From positions 25,032 through 79,474 of the forward strand of contig DYLP01000008.1 of the NCBI GenBank assembly GCA_020722005.1: DNA of 54,443 nt. Direction: 5' to 3'. A model generated the notes under the pieces. It had not been told where the DNA came from and did not search any database. It worked only from the letters and a program-made list of their open reading frames with translations. Position numbers and translations under genes: made by a program. The number at the start of each line of letters is the position of its first letter. The stretch's first letter is position 1. The stretch comes from Melioribacter roseus. Its GTDB lineage: Bacteria; Bacteroidota; Ignavibacteria; Ignavibacteriales; Melioribacteraceae. Shown here piece by piece: positions 26,783-34,763 of the stretch.

Positions 26783-27544
26783 ATGAAAAATTTCACTGAC
26801 GACAATATTTCAGGCAGCAGCGAATTGCTCGAAGAATTGCATGAACATCTAAAAACTCAGAAAAATATTCTTTCTATTTTCCCTGATTTACTCGACAGTT
26901 TTGGTAATAAATTTGCTCCATTCGAAAACATCCAGAATTATCTGAATGAACTAAGAAGAACAATCAGAACAAAAAAAAGTATCGAAAAATTTTTTGAAAA
27001 ATACGACAAACTAATATTGAACATATACGATAACATCTACAAAAATTGCCGTCACAAACTCATTAAACACTCTTCCTTTTTAACGATATCGAACAGTAAA
27101 ACTGTTTTCGAAATCTTAAAACGATTATCGAAAGAAAATAAAAATCTGAGAGTGAGCGTAGCGGAATCAAGACCACAATATGAAGGACGGATATTGGCTC
27201 GAGGGTTATCAAAAGAAGGCATTGAAGTTAAGTTAATAACAGAGGCAATGATTTATAATGAATCTTTACAATGCGAAGCGGGAATAATCGGTGCAGACAC
27301 CATATTAAAAAATGGGAACGTCGTAAATAAAACGGGCAGTGGTCTTCTTGCATTGACATGCAAACATCGCAAAATTCCACTATATGTTGTATGCGACAGG
27401 AAAAAATTTTCTCACAAAAACAAATACACCAATAAATTAATGCCTCCCGACGAAATCTGGAAGACAAATTCAAGAATTAAAATTGAAAATTACTATTTCG
27501 AAGAAATCGACAAGAATTTAATTACATTTATTTTTACTGATTAG
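26783..27544 (+). CDS. eIF2B alpha/beta/delta-like protein, Cys-less
   Basis: A 253-residue member of the eIF-2B family that also contains MtnA and ribose-1,5-bisphosphate isomerase. It has SVAESRPQYEGRILARGLSKEGI and GIIGADTILKNGNVVNKTGSGLLALTCK, with the family Asp in GADTIL. In the isomerases the active-site Cys lies in a THCxSK-type stretch; here the same place reads TISNSK, so Cys is replaced by Ser, as in non-catalytic eIF2B subunits. It is the last gene of the acyl-CoA dehydrogenase/HisA-like/cNMP/UspA unit. Its end overlaps the convergent TPR gene by 11 bases. Confidence 0.78.
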   Translation: MKNFTDDNISGSSELLEELHEHLKTQKNILSIFPDLLDSFGNKFAPFENIQNYLNELRRTIRTKKSIEKFFEKYDKLILNIYDNIYKNCRHKLIKHSSFLTISNSKTVFEILKRLSKENKNLRVSVAESRPQYEGRILARGLSKEGIEVKLITEAMIYNESLQCEAGIIGADTILKNGNVVNKTGSGLLALTCKHRKIPLYVVCDRKKFSHKNKYTNKLMPPDEIWKTNSRIKIENYYFEEIDKNLITFIFTD

Positions 27545-28127
27545 AGGCTGCCAGACTTTCAAGAATCTCTTTTGCATTCTTCGCAGCGCGACTATCGGGA
27601 TGTTTTTCAATCAATAGATTCCAGTATTTTTTCGCCTCTTTTTCGTATCCTTTTACCTGCTGAATTACTCCCATGTTATAAAGCGCAAGTGGGTAATCAT
27701 CTTCCAATTTTAAAATCTTTCTTGTATACTCTTCGGCTTTGTCAAGTTCGCCCATGTTAAAATAAATAAACGTCAACTGCAGCATTGTATCGAATCTTCT
27801 GGGATCGATGGCATGGAGTTTTTGATATAATTTTAGCGCCTCTTCCGGCTTATGGGACATAGTTAGCATATCTGCGTATTCTCTGATTCGGAGTGTATCA
27901 TTCGGATTTTCCTCGTATGCTTTTTTAAGAGCGTTTAACTTTTGAATAGCCTGTTCCATTACGTTCGAAGCGGAGGGCATTTCCCCTTCCTCTCCTTTTA
28001 ATCCTTTATGGATTTCGTCGTTCGGCAAATTAGAGTGTATGGTTTCGTTTTTTTGGGAAAGAAATACAACTGTTAAAATAAATGCTATAAAGACCAATAA
28101 ATATATATAAACTGATTTGAATTTCAT
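27534..28127 (-). CDS. Membrane-anchored TPR protein
   Basis: A 197-residue protein: one N-terminal membrane helix (MKFKSVYIYLLVFIAFILTVVF), a polar linker and then three to four tetratricopeptide repeats (EEALKLYQKLHAIDPRRFDTMLQL, DKAEEYTRKILKLEDDYPLALYNMG, KEAKKYWNLLIEKHPDSRAAKNA). Probably a scaffold facing the periplasm; the partner is unknown. The ATG at 28127 is preferred because GGAG lies 8 bases upstream and it starts the membrane helix. Confidence 0.75.
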   Translation of the reverse strand: MKFKSVYIYLLVFIAFILTVVFLSQKNETIHSNLPNDEIHKGLKGEEGEMPSASNVMEQAIQKLNALKKAYEENPNDTLRIREYADMLTMSHKPEEALKLYQKLHAIDPRRFDTMLQLTFIYFNMGELDKAEEYTRKILKLEDDYPLALYNMGVIQQVKGYEKEAKKYWNLLIEKHPDSRAAKNAKEILESLAASNQ

Positions 28128-28270
28128 TTCTTCTGCTCCATAATTATAACTCCTCAAACATAGTAAATTCTGCAATAATTAATTCTTTTTTTTATAAAAA
28201 TGCAAATAAATGAACTAAAATTTATGCGCTTCTGTTAACGAGATAAAATGTCATATTTAAAGGAAGAAAA

Positions 28271-28858
28271 ATGGCTACCACAGGTAAAAACAGACGGAAA
28301 GAATTTGACAATGAAATTGCTCCGCATATATCTGCACTCAAGTCGTATGCTTTAAAATTATCGAGAGATCCGGACGATGCCGATGACCTGCTACAGGATA
28401 CTTTATTGAAGGCATTCCGTTTTTTTGACCAATATGAAAAAGGAACCAACATTAAAGCCTGGTTATTCCAGATAATGAAAAATTCTTTTATAAATACTTA
28501 TCGAAGGATAAAGAGGCAACCGGGGAAAGTAAATTATGATGATATTGAAAACTTTTACGAAAATATACGTTCCGAAGAAATTGCTTCATCTCATATTCAA
28601 AATGATGCCTTTAACGATATAATGAACGATGAAATTGCCAATGCCCTGGCAAGACTTCCCGATGAATTCAGAACAATTATCTTATTAAGTGATATTGAAG
28701 GATATACATACGAAGAAATTGCCGATTTTATCGATTGTCCGGTTGGCACAGTTCGTTCCCGTCTCCACAGAGCGCGTAAAATGCTTTATTATCTTCTCTA
28801 TTCATATGCCAAGGATAAAACACTATTAACAGAAGGAAATAGATTAATTTTAAATTAA
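28271..28858 (+). CDS. ECF-family RNA polymerase sigma factor
   Basis: A 195-residue sigma-70 family protein with region 2 (LSRDPDDADDLLQDTLLKAFRFFDQYEKGTNIKAWLFQIMKNSFINTYRR) and region 4 (LPDEFRTIILLSDIEGYTYEEIADFIDCPVGTVRSRLHRARKML). No anti-sigma gene is adjacent; the TPR protein is divergent and the next gene is the primary sigma. The ATG at 28271 follows AAGGAAG. The DNA target class is not identifiable. Confidence 0.92.
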   Translation: MATTGKNRRKEFDNEIAPHISALKSYALKLSRDPDDADDLLQDTLLKAFRFFDQYEKGTNIKAWLFQIMKNSFINTYRRIKRQPGKVNYDDIENFYENIRSEEIASSHIQNDAFNDIMNDEIANALARLPDEFRTIILLSDIEGYTYEEIADFIDCPVGTVRSRLHRARKMLYYLLYSYAKDKTLLTEGNRLILN

Positions 28859-29122
28859 TAATAATATTTTATTATTTTTTTCTGGACAGTTAGAAAATTT
28901 TTATTTAATTTTGCGAGATGAAAAATCGAGCAACATATCTACGAGCTACTATCGATAACCTGTATTTACTATCACTAAATTCTTCTCTTTAAGAGGAGAT
29001 AATAAACAAGACTAAAATAAATCGCTTATACAAGCAGGCAAATTGAATGCCGAGTGGAACTATTGTCTACTTATTGAAGTCAAAAAACAGTGTAATTTAA
29101 TAATATAAGGAGAAATATAGAG
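28859..29122 (+). other. Upstream region of the primary sigma gene
   Basis: 264 non-coding bases. It contains TAATTTTG at 28906-28913 (a TAnnTTTG match, with no good -33 box). I see no other conserved element. Confidence 0.4.
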
Positions 29123-29983
29123 TTGAAGATAACCAAGCAATTCACTAACCGGGAAAGCAAATCTTTGGACCAATATCTTCAAGAAATCGGAAAAGTTGAC
29201 CTCCTTACCCCGGAAGAAGAAATCGAATTAGCCAAACGAATTAAAAAAGGCGATAAACAAGCCCTCGACAAACTTACGAAGGCTAATTTAAGATTCGTTG
29301 TCAGTGTAGCAAAACAATATCAGAATCAGGGACTCCCGTTAGGTGACCTGATTAACGAAGGAAATTTAGGCTTGATTAAAGCTGGACTTCGTTTCGATGA
29401 GACCCGCGGTTTTAAATTTATTTCTTATGCCGTATGGTGGATTCGACAATCGATAATGCAAGCTATTGCCGAACAATCCAGAATGGTTCGACTGCCCTTA
29501 AATCGAGTAGGCGCATTAAATAAAATGGGCAAAGCTCTCAGTCAGCTCGAGCAGGAATACGAAAGGAAACCAAGCGCTGAAGAAATAGCAGAACAACTCG
29601 ATATGGACGTTCAGGATGTCAATTATGCAATGCAAATTGCTGGCAGACATATTTCGATGGATGCTCCTTTCGCTCATAGCGACGATAGCAATAATAGCCT
29701 GCTCGACGTTATGCCCAACGAAGATCAACCTTCACCCGACCATTCTTTGTTGAAAGAATCTCTCAAAACAGAAATCGAACGTTCTCTTTCAACACTTACT
29801 GAAAGAGAAGCTGAAGTAATCCGACTTTATTTCGGATTGGGCAAGGAACATTCATTAACTCTCGAAGAAATCGGAGAAAAATTAAATCTTACACGCGAAC
29901 GCGTTCGTCAGATTAAAGAAAAGGCTCTTATCCGGTTACGCCATTCTTCCAGGAGCAAAAATCTAAAAGCTTATTTAGGATAA
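29123..29983 (+). CDS. rpoD: Primary RNA polymerase sigma factor, RpoD/SigA family (short form)
   Basis: A 286-residue sigma-70 protein without region 1.1, the usual form of the Bacteroidota housekeeping sigma. Region 1.2 is [27 protein letters not shown], region 2 is [60 protein letters not shown], and region 4 is [30 protein letters not shown]. This factor should recognise the -33/-7 (TAnnTTTG) promoters found in this window. The start is TTG at 29123: it matches the family N-terminus (KITKQ), AAGGAG lies 10 bases upstream, and no ATG fits. Confidence 0.93.
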   Translation: MKITKQFTNRESKSLDQYLQEIGKVDLLTPEEEIELAKRIKKGDKQALDKLTKANLRFVVSVAKQYQNQGLPLGDLINEGNLGLIKAGLRFDETRGFKFISYAVWWIRQSIMQAIAEQSRMVRLPLNRVGALNKMGKALSQLEQEYERKPSAEEIAEQLDMDVQDVNYAMQIAGRHISMDAPFAHSDDSNNSLLDVMPNEDQPSPDHSLLKESLKTEIERSLSTLTEREAEVIRLYFGLGKEHSLTLEEIGEKLNLTRERVRQIKEKALIRLRHSSRSKNLKAYLG

Positions 29984-30011
29984 TTTTCATTTCTACCCCC
30001 TTTTTATATAT

Positions 30012-30043
30012 GCCTCTCATACTTTATTATGGGAGGCTTTTTT
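30012..30043 (+). terminator. Intrinsic terminator of rpoD
   Basis: GCCTCTCAT / ATGGGAGGC stem with one G-U pair, followed by TTTTTTA on the plus strand, 29 bases after the rpoD stop. Confidence 0.85.
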
Positions 30044-30076
30044 ATACTCCTTTTTCATCCTCCATATAAATTCTCT

Positions 30077-30084
30077 TATATTTG
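30077..30084 (+). promoter_or_regulatory. -7 box for the class V aminotransferase gene
   Basis: TATATTTG, an exact TAnnTTTG match 20 bases before the ATG. The -33 position has only a T-run (TTTTTC). Confidence 0.4.
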
Positions 30085-30103
30085 TAGAAAAAAATAGGTT
30101 AAT

Positions 30104-31579
30104 ATGGAGACCCTTGAAAAACATTTTGAAAAATTCAGACAGAATATTACAGGTATCGACCAAATATTCGATAGTCCTTACGGTAAAAGAAAAATCGTCT
30201 ATGCCGACTGGATTGCCAGTGGCAGATTGTATAATCCTATCGAAAAAATAATGATTGAACGTTTCGGACCATTTGTAGGAAATACACACTCCGAGTCATC
30301 TGTAACAGGTACTTCGATGACAAAAGCCTATTGTGAAGCCAGGAATATCATAAAAAAACACGTGAATGCTTCGAGCAATGACGTTTTACTGTTCGCAGGC
30401 TACGGTATGACTGCGGCAGTAAACAAATTCCAGCGCCTGCTTGGGTTGAGAGTACCAGAACAGCTGCAAAAGCATATAAATATTCCCAAGGACGAAAGAC
30501 CTGTTGTATTTCTTACACATATGGAACATCATTCCAATCATACATCCTGGCTCGAAACAATTTGCGACGTTGTTTTGATACAACCTGACGAAAAAGGACT
30601 GGTCGATTTAAATCACTTCAAACATTTACTCGAATTGTACAGTCATCGTAAACTTAAAATAGGCTCTTTCACCGCCGCTTCGAATGTTACAGGAATCGAA
30701 ACGCCTTATTACGAAATGGCGGAATTGATGCATAAATACGATGGATTTTGTTTCGTCGATTTCGCAGCGGCCGCTCCTTATGTAAATATCGACATGCATC
30801 CTAAAAATCCAGCTCAAAAACTCGATGCAATCTTTTTTTCGCCGCATAAATTTTTAGGGGGTCCTGGTACATCTGGAGTGCTGATTTTCGATTCTCAGTT
30901 GTACAATCGACGAGTACCCGACCATCCAGGTGGCGGAACAGTCGACTGGACTAATCCCTGGGGAGAACATAAATATATTCAAGACATTGAGACTCGTGAA
31001 GACGGTGGCACACCAGGTTTCCTTCAAGCAATTAAAACAGCTCTTGTTGTTAAACTGAAAGAAAAAATGCGAACAGATAATATACGCAGGCGTGAGAACC
31101 AGTTACTAGCTAAGGCATTCGACCGCCTGAAAAAAATCGAAGGACTCCATATCCTGGCAGCAGAACACGAAGAGAGAATCGGCGTAATCTCTTTTTATGT
31201 AGAAAATGTCCACTATAACTTAATGGTTAAACTTTTGAACGACAGATACGGCATACAAATGCGCGGCGGTTGCTCCTGCGCAGGTACGTATGGACATTAT
31301 ATACTTCACGTCGACCCAACACGTTCTAAATATATTACCGAAAAGATTAACAACGGTGACCTCTCCGAAAAACCTGGTTGGGTAAGACTTTCATTACACC
31401 CAACTATGACAGATGAAGAACTTGATTTTATTCTCGATGCTATTGAAGAAATAATTCTGAATGCCGAAAACTGGTCAAAAGAATACATTTATTCACCTCG
31501 CACAAATGAGTATAGTCATTCTTTTTATAACGACAACAGCTGGCAACATATTCAAGAATGGTTTGAATTTAGGGAATAG
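30104..31579 (+). CDS. Class V aminotransferase, cysteine desulfurase-like
   Basis: A 491-residue PLP enzyme of the SufS/NifS/selenocysteine-lyase fold. The PLP lysine is K249 in FFSPHKFLGGPGTSG, the substrate/cofactor segment is FLTHMEHHSNHTSW, and FVDFAAAAPY holds the cofactor Asp. A Cys in SufS position is present in RGGCSCAGTYGH (C392, with C390 nearby). It is longer than SufS, with extra segments around residues 280-310 and a C-terminal tail. Desulfurase or lyase activity is plausible, but the substrate is not known. It stands alone, with no suf or isc genes in the window. Confidence 0.8.
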   Translation: METLEKHFEKFRQNITGIDQIFDSPYGKRKIVYADWIASGRLYNPIEKIMIERFGPFVGNTHSESSVTGTSMTKAYCEARNIIKKHVNASSNDVLLFAGYGMTAAVNKFQRLLGLRVPEQLQKHINIPKDERPVVFLTHMEHHSNHTSWLETICDVVLIQPDEKGLVDLNHFKHLLELYSHRKLKIGSFTAASNVTGIETPYYEMAELMHKYDGFCFVDFAAAAPYVNIDMHPKNPAQKLDAIFFSPHKFLGGPGTSGVLIFDSQLYNRRVPDHPGGGTVDWTNPWGEHKYIQDIETREDGGTPGFLQAIKTALVVKLKEKMRTDNIRRRENQLLAKAFDRLKKIEGLHILAAEHEERIGVISFYVENVHYNLMVKLLNDRYGIQMRGGCSCAGTYGHYILHVDPTRSKYITEKINNGDLSEKPGWVRLSLHPTMTDEELDFILDAIEEIILNAENWSKEYIYSPRTNEYSHSFYNDNSWQHIQEWFEFRE

Positions 31580-31600
31580 GGATTAGGGGTTAGGGATTAG
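31571..31600. repeat. Telomere-like 7-bp tandem repeat
   Basis: Four adjoining 7-mers AGGGAAT, AGGGATT, AGGGGTT, AGGGATT plus AG. The first unit includes the last codon and stop of the aminotransferase gene. The origin is unclear; it could be replication slippage or a protein-binding tract. Confidence 0.6.
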
Positions 31601-31973
31601 TATGAGGGCGGGAAATTCTTCGACAGAAGATTGCAGTAAAATGCCATCGATCGCTGCTTACTACAGAATTAAATAGTCATTTCATTTTGTTATTCCGCAA
31701 AGAGTCTTTTTAATTCACTCCGAGTGTGTGCAGTTAAATATAAGTGCAAATTAATGCCCTGTAATGAACCAGAATATGAACAGTTCATATCCTTTCCCGA
31801 TTTATATTTTCCAGTTTTTTCAACAACTTTTTCAATCCACAATATTTCATGCAAGTCTATCTCTAACTATTCTGTTTAGCTACATCCTTATCCACTTAAC
31901 TAACTGCAGCCGGGCTTTGAATCTACAATCATTAACAATAAATTGATGGGACAACTTATGTTACACTCTTTAT
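31601..31973. other. Intergenic region without recognised features
   Basis: 373 bases after the tandem repeat. A 60-codon frame at 31764-31946 has a low-complexity, Phe/Ser/Ile-rich product with no recognisable features and is not called. No RNA or repeat structure was recognised. Confidence 0.4.
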
Positions 31974-32387
31974 TTAATTCTGTAATATTTTTTCATTATG
32001 GGTAAATTGTTTTATTTTTTCCAGAAAGTTTTTTATTCCTGGATAACCATTCAGAGTATAGATTCTCAACCTGCCAGCTTTTATTATCAGAATACCATAT
32101 TTAATTTCAATTGACCAAATATCATTAAGGTCTATTGTAATTTCTTTGCCAAATAAACTGTTCATAATTAATTTATTCCCATTAAGACTTATCGTTTTAG
32201 GTATGCGATATAATTTAATTACTTTTAACAGATAGCCAAACAATATTAACATAAGCAAATAAACATATTTCCATCTCGATTGTTCGTAAAAAAATAAAAT
32301 GAGACCGACCAAACCAATTAGAATTGGCAAAGCAATGACAATAAACAAATAGAATGGTTTCATTGATGTTGAATTTTTCGGAGTCAT
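31974..32387 (-). CDS. Small membrane protein, unknown (PH-like C-terminus)
   Basis: A 137-residue protein with two N-terminal membrane helices (FYLFIVIALPILIGLVGLILFF, YVYLLMLILFGYLLKVI) and then a short beta-rich domain (ISLNGNKLIMNSLFGKEITIDLNDIWSIEIKYGILIIKAGRLRIYTLNG) like bacterial PH-type membrane proteins. Family not recognised with certainty. GAGGGAGG precedes the ATG. It is divergent from the trp leader. Confidence 0.6.
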   Translation of the reverse strand: MTPKNSTSMKPFYLFIVIALPILIGLVGLILFFYEQSRWKYVYLLMLILFGYLLKVIKLYRIPKTISLNGNKLIMNSLFGKEITIDLNDIWSIEIKYGILIIKAGRLRIYTLNGYPGIKNFLEKIKQFTHNEKILQN

Positions 32388-32528
32388 AAAGCCCTCCCTC
32401 GTGATGTTTAAAAGTAGCTACTATGCCTGTTATTATTTCTATAGAAAATATATTTTTTACAATTTAGATGAGCATTTTATAATTATCAGCTATAATGAAT
32501 ATTTATGCAAATTCTTTTTTTGAAGATA

Positions 32529-32560
32529 TTGACTTAATAGTATAATTTTCTCTATCTTTG
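32529..32560 (+). promoter_or_regulatory. Promoter of the trp leader
   Basis: TTG (32529-32531), 21-base spacer, TATCTTTG (32553-32560), fitting the Bacteroidota -33/-7 consensus. Initiation would fall at about 32566-32568, right at an ATGATG, so the leader could be translated from a leaderless or near-leaderless transcript. Confidence 0.6.
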
Positions 32561-32597
32561 CAGTCAAATGATGAACGTAATTTTCACATATGGCAAA

Positions 32598-32657
32598 ATG
32601 AACAGAAATCACTGGTGGTGGCGCAGAGATATATCCGTCATCTCAGTGATAACATAA
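32598..32657 (+). CDS. trpL: trp operon leader peptide with three consecutive Trp codons
   Basis: A 19-codon ORF encodes MNRNHWWWRRDISVISVIT, with TGG TGG TGG at 32613-32621. In-frame ATGs at 32568 and 32571 could extend it by up to ten residues and may be the true start if the mRNA begins there. The Trp codons lie in a region that can pair with downstream sequence (ATCACTG 32608-32614 with CAGTGAT 32644-32650). The stop codon lies inside the antiterminator strand, so a ribosome that finishes the peptide would block antitermination. It precedes trpE by 77 bases. The ORF and the pairings are directly visible; the regulatory function is inferred. Confidence 0.88.
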   Translation: MNRNHWWWRRDISVISVIT

Positions 32658-32707
32658 ATTAGTTTAAAATAATTAAATGCAAGAAACCCTTCTTAGTTAT
32701 CACTGAG
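32642..32707 (+). promoter_or_regulatory. trp antiterminator pairing (regions 2 and 3)
   Basis: CTCAGTGATAAC (32642-32653) is perfectly complementary over 12 bp to GTTATCACTGAG (32696-32707). That second strand contains the loop and the first half of the descending arm of the terminator, so the two folds exclude each other. Confidence 0.85.
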
Positions 32708-32718
32708 AAGGGTTTTTT
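32685..32718 (+). terminator. trp attenuator terminator
   Basis: AACCCTTCTTAG (32685-32696) pairs with CTGAGAAGGGTT (32703-32714) with one G-U pair and a 6-base loop, followed by a run of T to 32718. It stands between the leader peptide and trpE, 17 bases before the trpE ATG. Confidence 0.9.
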
Positions 32719-32734
32719 GTTTTAAAGAGGTTGA

Positions 32735-34216
32735 ATGGACTACAATAAATTTTTATCGCTGGCAGAAAGATACAATACCGTTCCGGTTTATGACAAACTG
32801 GCTGCTGATTTACAAACTCCTGTATCGGCATATCTCAAACTGCGTAAATTTTCGAATTCCTCCTTTCTGTTAGAATCGGTTGAAGGGATTGGCAGACTGG
32901 CGCGTTATTCGTTTATCGGTATAGATCCGGAAATAATCATTTCCAACCGCTACAAAAAAGTTAAAATAGAAAAGCAAGGTAAATCGGAAACAATCGAGAC
33001 CAATCTTTTCGATTATTTGCAGCAATCGACAGTGAGTCAGGATTACCCTCTTATCGACGAACTCCCCTACTTCACCGGCGGCTGGGTAGGTTATATCGGC
33101 TTCGACAATATTTCATTAATAGAGAATGTTATCGATTATAAAGATCACAACGGGCACGAATTCCCCGATTCAATTCTCGGCTTCTTCAAAACCATAATCG
33201 TTTTCGACCATTTCAAGCATCAATTAATACTAATTGACAATGCTGATTGTACAGATAAAACTGCATTGAAAAGTGCATACGACTCGTCAATAAAAAAGAT
33301 TGGGAAAATAAAAATATTATTGAACGAAGAATTAAGATACAAATCCAATTTCGAAGTAGATGCAAAAGAACTCGATAAGAGTGAAGAAAACGATTTTTTA
33401 AGATTAGTCGAAAAGAGTAAAACAAATATCTACAAGGGAGACGTGTTTCAAATTGTATTATCGAGAAGATTCGAAGCCGATTATAAAGGAGACCTATTCA
33501 ATGTATATAGGGCGCTGAGAATGATAAATCCTTCACCGTATATGTACTATATAAGCTTTGGGAATGATATTAAAGTAGCAGGGACATCGCCAGAGGACCT
33601 TCTGAAAGTAAAGGACAGGAAAGCGGAAATTCTTCCGATCGCAGGCACTCGCCGCCGCGGCAGAAACGAAGAAGAAGACAAAATGCTCGAAGAAAATTTA
33701 ATTAACGACCCGAAAGAGATTGCCGAGCATGTAATGCTTGTTGACCTGGCACGCAACGACCTGGGAAGAGTTTGCAAAACAGGGACGGTAAAGATAAGCG
33801 AGAATATGAAAATCAATCGGTTTTCTCATGTAATGCATATAGTCTCCAGAGTCGAAGGAATCTTGAAAGACGAACTCGATTCAATCGACGCTCTTAAAGC
33901 TGCCTTCCCAGCAGGTACAGTCTCCGGTGCTCCCAAAATAAGAGCTATACAATTGATTAATCAATACGAAAAGTTCAAACGAGGTCTATATGCCGGCTCT
34001 GTCGGATACATCGACTTCCGGGGCAATCTCGATATGTGCATTGCCATTCGAACTTTGTGGGCAAACAATCGAAACATTTTCTGGCAGGCTGGAGCAGGTA
34101 TTGTAGCCGACAGCCGTCCGGAGCTCGAATTGAAAGAAATTAAAAATAAATCAGCTGTACTTCTGAGCGCATTAAAATTAGCAGAGATAATTGATGAAAA
34201 TATTGATAATAGATAA
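32735..34216 (+). CDS. trpE: Anthranilate synthase component I
   Basis: Chorismate + ammonia (from TrpG) to anthranilate. The 493 residues end with the standard chorismate-binding block: VFQIVLSRRFE, SPEDLLKV, PIAGTRRRG, EHVMLVDLARNDLGRV, FPAGTVSGAPKIRA, QAGAGIVADS. The N-terminal half includes an LLES element (SSFLLESVEGIGRLARYSFIG) that forms the tryptophan feedback site in this family. An AGAGG site precedes the ATG. It is the first gene of the seven-gene operon and overlaps trpG by 23 bases. Control is by the attenuator just upstream. Confidence 0.97.
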   Translation: MDYNKFLSLAERYNTVPVYDKLAADLQTPVSAYLKLRKFSNSSFLLESVEGIGRLARYSFIGIDPEIIISNRYKKVKIEKQGKSETIETNLFDYLQQSTVSQDYPLIDELPYFTGGWVGYIGFDNISLIENVIDYKDHNGHEFPDSILGFFKTIIVFDHFKHQLILIDNADCTDKTALKSAYDSSIKKIGKIKILLNEELRYKSNFEVDAKELDKSEENDFLRLVEKSKTNIYKGDVFQIVLSRRFEADYKGDLFNVYRALRMINPSPYMYYISFGNDIKVAGTSPEDLLKVKDRKAEILPIAGTRRRGRNEEEDKMLEENLINDPKEIAEHVMLVDLARNDLGRVCKTGTVKISENMKINRFSHVMHIVSRVEGILKDELDSIDALKAAFPAGTVSGAPKIRAIQLINQYEKFKRGLYAGSVGYIDFRGNLDMCIAIRTLWANNRNIFWQAGAGIVADSRPELELKEIKNKSAVLLSALKLAEIIDENIDNR

Positions 34217-34763
34217 TTACGATTCGTTCACTTATAATTTGGTTCAGCTCATCGGCATCTATGCTTCCGATATTATTGTGGAACGAAACGACAAAGTCTC
34301 AATCGCCGACATTACCCGAATTAAGCCAAATAAAATTGTAATTTCTCCCGGTCCCGGCACGCCGGAAGAATCGGGTATTTCTATTGAAGTTGTCCGAACG
34401 TTCGGGAAGGATATACCGGTTCTGGGAGTTTGCCTTGGTCATCAAGTTATCGGATTTAGTTTCGGAGGTAAAATAATTAACGCCCCTTCGCTGATGCATG
34501 GCAAAACTTCGTTAATTAAACACGACGGCAAAACAATCTACTCCAATATCGAACAGAAATTCGAGGCAGGCAGATACCACTCGCTGGTTATCGACAAAGA
34601 TACTCTGCCCGATGAACTCGAAATATCTTCCACTACTACGGACGGAATTATTATGGGAGTAAGACATAAATCTTTTCCAATTGAAGGTATTCAATTTCAT
34701 CCCGAATCGATTTTAACAAAAGTTGGCAATTTAATAATCAAAAACTGGTTGGAAATATGTTAA
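34194..34763 (+). CDS. trpG: Anthranilate synthase component II (glutamine amidotransferase)
   Basis: Supplies ammonia to TrpE from glutamine. The 189-residue class I amidotransferase has ILIIDNYDSFTYNLVQ, SPGPGTPEESG, the nucleophile in VLGVCLGHQVIG and the His-Glu pair in GIQFHPESIL. The ATG at 34194 is taken over the TTG one codon earlier. Its end overlaps trpD by 7 bases. It is a separate protein here, not fused to TrpE or TrpD. Confidence 0.96.
   Translation: MKILIIDNYDSFTYNLVQLIGIYASDIIVERNDKVSIADITRIKPNKIVISPGPGTPEESGISIEVVRTFGKDIPVLGVCLGHQVIGFSFGGKIINAPSLMHGKTSLIKHDGKTIYSNIEQKFEAGRYHSLVIDKDTLPDELEISSTTTDGIIMGVRHKSFPIEGIQFHPESILTKVGNLIIKNWLEIC

Noticed and set aside
31764-31946. 60-codon frame in the intergenic region after the class V aminotransferase
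   Set aside because: Low-complexity Phe/Ser/Ile product, no ribosome binding site and no match to known small proteins.
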